Assembly (NCBI GenBank): GCA_905236595.1
Contig: CAJORE010000289.1
Location: 1 to 7,782 of the forward strand
DNA: 7,782 bases
DNA from: an uncultured Selenomonadaceae bacterium
Lineage (GTDB): Bacteria; Bacillota; Negativicutes; Selenomonadales; Selenomonadaceae
Direction of reading: 5' to 3'
Below the pieces are notes generated by a model, which ran no database searches, was not told the DNA's origin, and worked only from the letters and a program-made list of their open reading frames with translations. Both the position numbers and the translations under genes were made by a program. This document shows, piece after piece, positions 6,490 through 7,782 of this stretch (positions are counted from its first letter, which is position 1; each line of letters opens with the position of its first letter).

Positions 6490-7373
6490 ACTTCTAAGAA
6501 ACGTTTCAGAGAAATGGTGCTGCCGATTGTGCCGATGACGATGCCGCTTAAAATTATGCCGGCAGCCACATAATTCATGAACGGATATTGCGGCAAAAGC
6601 GGGAAAAAGGTTAGCGTGCCGTAAATTTTTGCCGCCGTTGCCGCATAAAAACTCCGCAGGGCAAACGCCGCAATTAAGCCGCCGATAAAACCCAATACTG
6701 CGCCTTCCAAGAAGAACGGCCAACGAATAAACCAATCCGTCGCTCCCACATATTTCATTATGGCGATTTCTTTGCGGCGGGCAAATACCGTCAGTCGAAT
6801 GGTATTGGAGATAATAAAGAGCGTCGCGCCCGCCAAGAGCGCCATAAGCACTACGCCGAACAAACGCATAAGGCGCGTAATGTCAAAAAGATGCTCTACG
6901 ACGTCTTGTCCGTATTTGGCGGATTCCACGATGCTCATATCGGCTATGGTATCGGCGGTGCTTTGTACCAATGTCGGTTCTTTCATGGTAACTTCAAAGG
7001 AATCGGGCAACGGATTCTCGTCGCCTAATGCATCAAGCAAGTAGCTTTGGTCGCCAAGTCGTTCGCGAAAACGTTTCAATGCGTCGTCACGGCTGATATA
7101 CACCGCATTTTCGACACCCGGCAAATCGAGAATTTTCTTTTTCAAGTCGTCCTGTTCGCTTTTTGTGGCATCGTCAACGAGATAGACATTTATTTGCACC
7201 TGTGATTCAAGCATTGTCGCCATACGGTTCATATTAAGCACGAGGAGTAAAAATACCCCGGCGACGAACAGCGAAACGGCGACGGTACCGATGGAAGCAA
7301 AACTCATCCAGTTGTTTCGCCACAGGGATATGCCGACTTCGCGAATAAAATATTCGCCGGTACTAAGCTTCAT
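6486..7373 (-). CDS. ftsX: Cell division ABC-type permease FtsX
   Basis: A 295-residue FtsX. A cytoplasmic N-terminus precedes TM1 (about 24-47). A large extracytoplasmic loop follows (about 50-165), the binding site for EnvC-type partners. TM2 (about 170-195), TM3 (about 218-240) and TM4 (about 265-287) come after. The cytoplasmic segment [23 protein letters not shown] (about 198-220) is characteristic of FtsX/MacB permeases and contacts the FtsE ATPase. It does not transport a substrate but transmits ATP-driven movement across the membrane to control peptidoglycan hydrolysis at division. I chose the ATG at 7373 because AGGGGG lies 8 nt upstream. Alternative starts are an ATG at 7379, only 2 nt from that site, and a GTG at 7400. 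The gene overlaps ftsE by 11 nt and the M23 gene by ATGA. Confidence 0.96.
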   Translation of the reverse strand: MKLSTGEYFIREVGISLWRNNWMSFASIGTVAVSLFVAGVFLLLVLNMNRMATMLESQVQINVYLVDDATKSEQDDLKKKILDLPGVENAVYISRDDALKRFRERLGDQSYLLDALGDENPLPDSFEVTMKEPTLVQSTADTIADMSIVESAKYGQDVVEHLFDITRLMRLFGVVLMALLAGATLFIISNTIRLTVFARRKEIAIMKYVGATDWFIRWPFFLEGAVLGFIGGLIAAFALRSFYAATAAKIYGTLTFFPLLPQYPFMNYVAAGIILSGIVIGTIGSTISLKRFLEV

Positions 7374-7782
7374 AGCCATATCCCCCTCGTTGCTCGTCAC
7401 GCACGATATGTCCGTCCTCGATGGCGATTACACGCCGTTGCATGGTATCGACGATGGTTTTGTCGTGCGTTGCCATGACGATTGTCGTACCGGCGGCATT
7501 TATGCGGCTGAAAATATCCATAATGTCCCAGCTTGTTTCGGGATCCAAATTACCCGTCGGTTCGTCGGCGATGACGATTGCCGGATCATTGACGATGGCG
7601 CGGGCAATGGCTACGCGTTGCTGTTCGCCGCCGGATAATTGAGAGGGAAACGATTTATACTTTTCGCGTAAGCCCACTATATCCAAAACCGTGTTGACGC
7701 TTCTTTGCATCAAACGGCGTGGAGCTTCGATTACTTGCATGGCAAACGCCACATTTTCGTAAACGGTTTTATCCGGCAAAAG
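7363..7782 (-). CDS. ftsE: Cell division ATP-binding protein FtsE, 5'-truncated by window edge
   Basis: The C-terminal 139 residues of an ABC ATPase of about 228 residues; the Walker A part lies beyond the right edge. The visible part begins just after the Q-loop region ([15 protein letters not shown]). It contains the ABC signature [14 protein letters not shown], Walker B with catalytic Glu ([11 protein letters not shown]), and the H-loop histidine in MATHD. The [13 protein letters not shown] segment and overlap with ftsX identify it as FtsE rather than another MacB-type ATPase. FtsE pairs with FtsX at the cytoplasmic face and powers activation of the neighbouring M23 hydrolase. An internal TTG near 7779 is not a start; the frame continues outwards. 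Confidence 0.96.
   Translation of the reverse strand, partial: LLPDKTVYENVAFAMQVIEAPRRLMQRSVNTVLDIVGLREKYKSFPSQLSGGEQQRVAIARAIVNDPAIVIADEPTGNLDPETSWDIMDIFSRINAAGTTIVMATHDKTIVDTMQRRVIAIEDGHIVRDEQRGGYGYEA

Noticed and set aside
6483..6735. Longer upstream frame of the M23 gene reaching into ftsX
   Set aside because: It would put over 80 residues before an evident signal peptide and overlap ftsX; the ATG at 6489 or 6483 fits better.

Overview
All recognisable genes lie on the minus strand, so biological order runs from high to low coordinates. The gene set is cell-envelope and division machinery followed by a small signalling pair. The content suggests a diderm Firmicute (Negativicutes-like bacterium), which is an inference. 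The reasons are the order ftsE-ftsX-M23 peptidase-S41 peptidase, an FtsA-like actin homologue of a Firmicutes-type subfamily, and moderate GC. No RNA gene is present to confirm the taxonomy.

Layout from 7782 down to 884: ftsE (its 5' part lies outside the window), ftsX, an EnvC-like secreted coiled-coil/LytM (M23) murein hydrolase, a CtpA-type S41 PDZ protease, recQ, a stand-alone CheY-like receiver with a TTG start, and a CheX-like phosphatase-domain protein with an extra helical N-terminus. Junctions are tight: 11-nt overlap at ftsE/ftsX, ATGA at ftsX/M23 and ctpA/recQ, a 19-nt gap at M23/ctpA, and 11-nt overlap at receiver/cheX. The only real gap is about 147 nt between recQ and the receiver. 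It holds a possible small ORF with an A9 run and a nested inverted repeat. A Rho-independent terminator follows cheX at once. A separate unit then starts with a TATAAT promoter and a good Shine-Dalgarno site, reading into an FtsA-like ATPase that is cut by the left edge.

Likely functional picture: the FtsEX ABC-type complex controls the periplasmic EnvC-like hydrolase, which here keeps all visible LytM zinc and catalytic residues and so could cut peptidoglycan itself. CtpA, encoded next to it, is a plausible proteolytic regulator of that or another hydrolase. RecQ is a DNA-repair helicase that appears co-transcribed. The receiver plus CheX-like protein looks like a phospho-signalling cassette (receiver plus its phosphatase) with no visible output domain. 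I see no mobile element, CRISPR array, tRNA or rRNA, and no clearly unprecedented system. The most distinctive items are the CheX-like protein's N-terminal repeats, the catalytically intact EnvC-like protein, and the recQ-receiver intergenic region.
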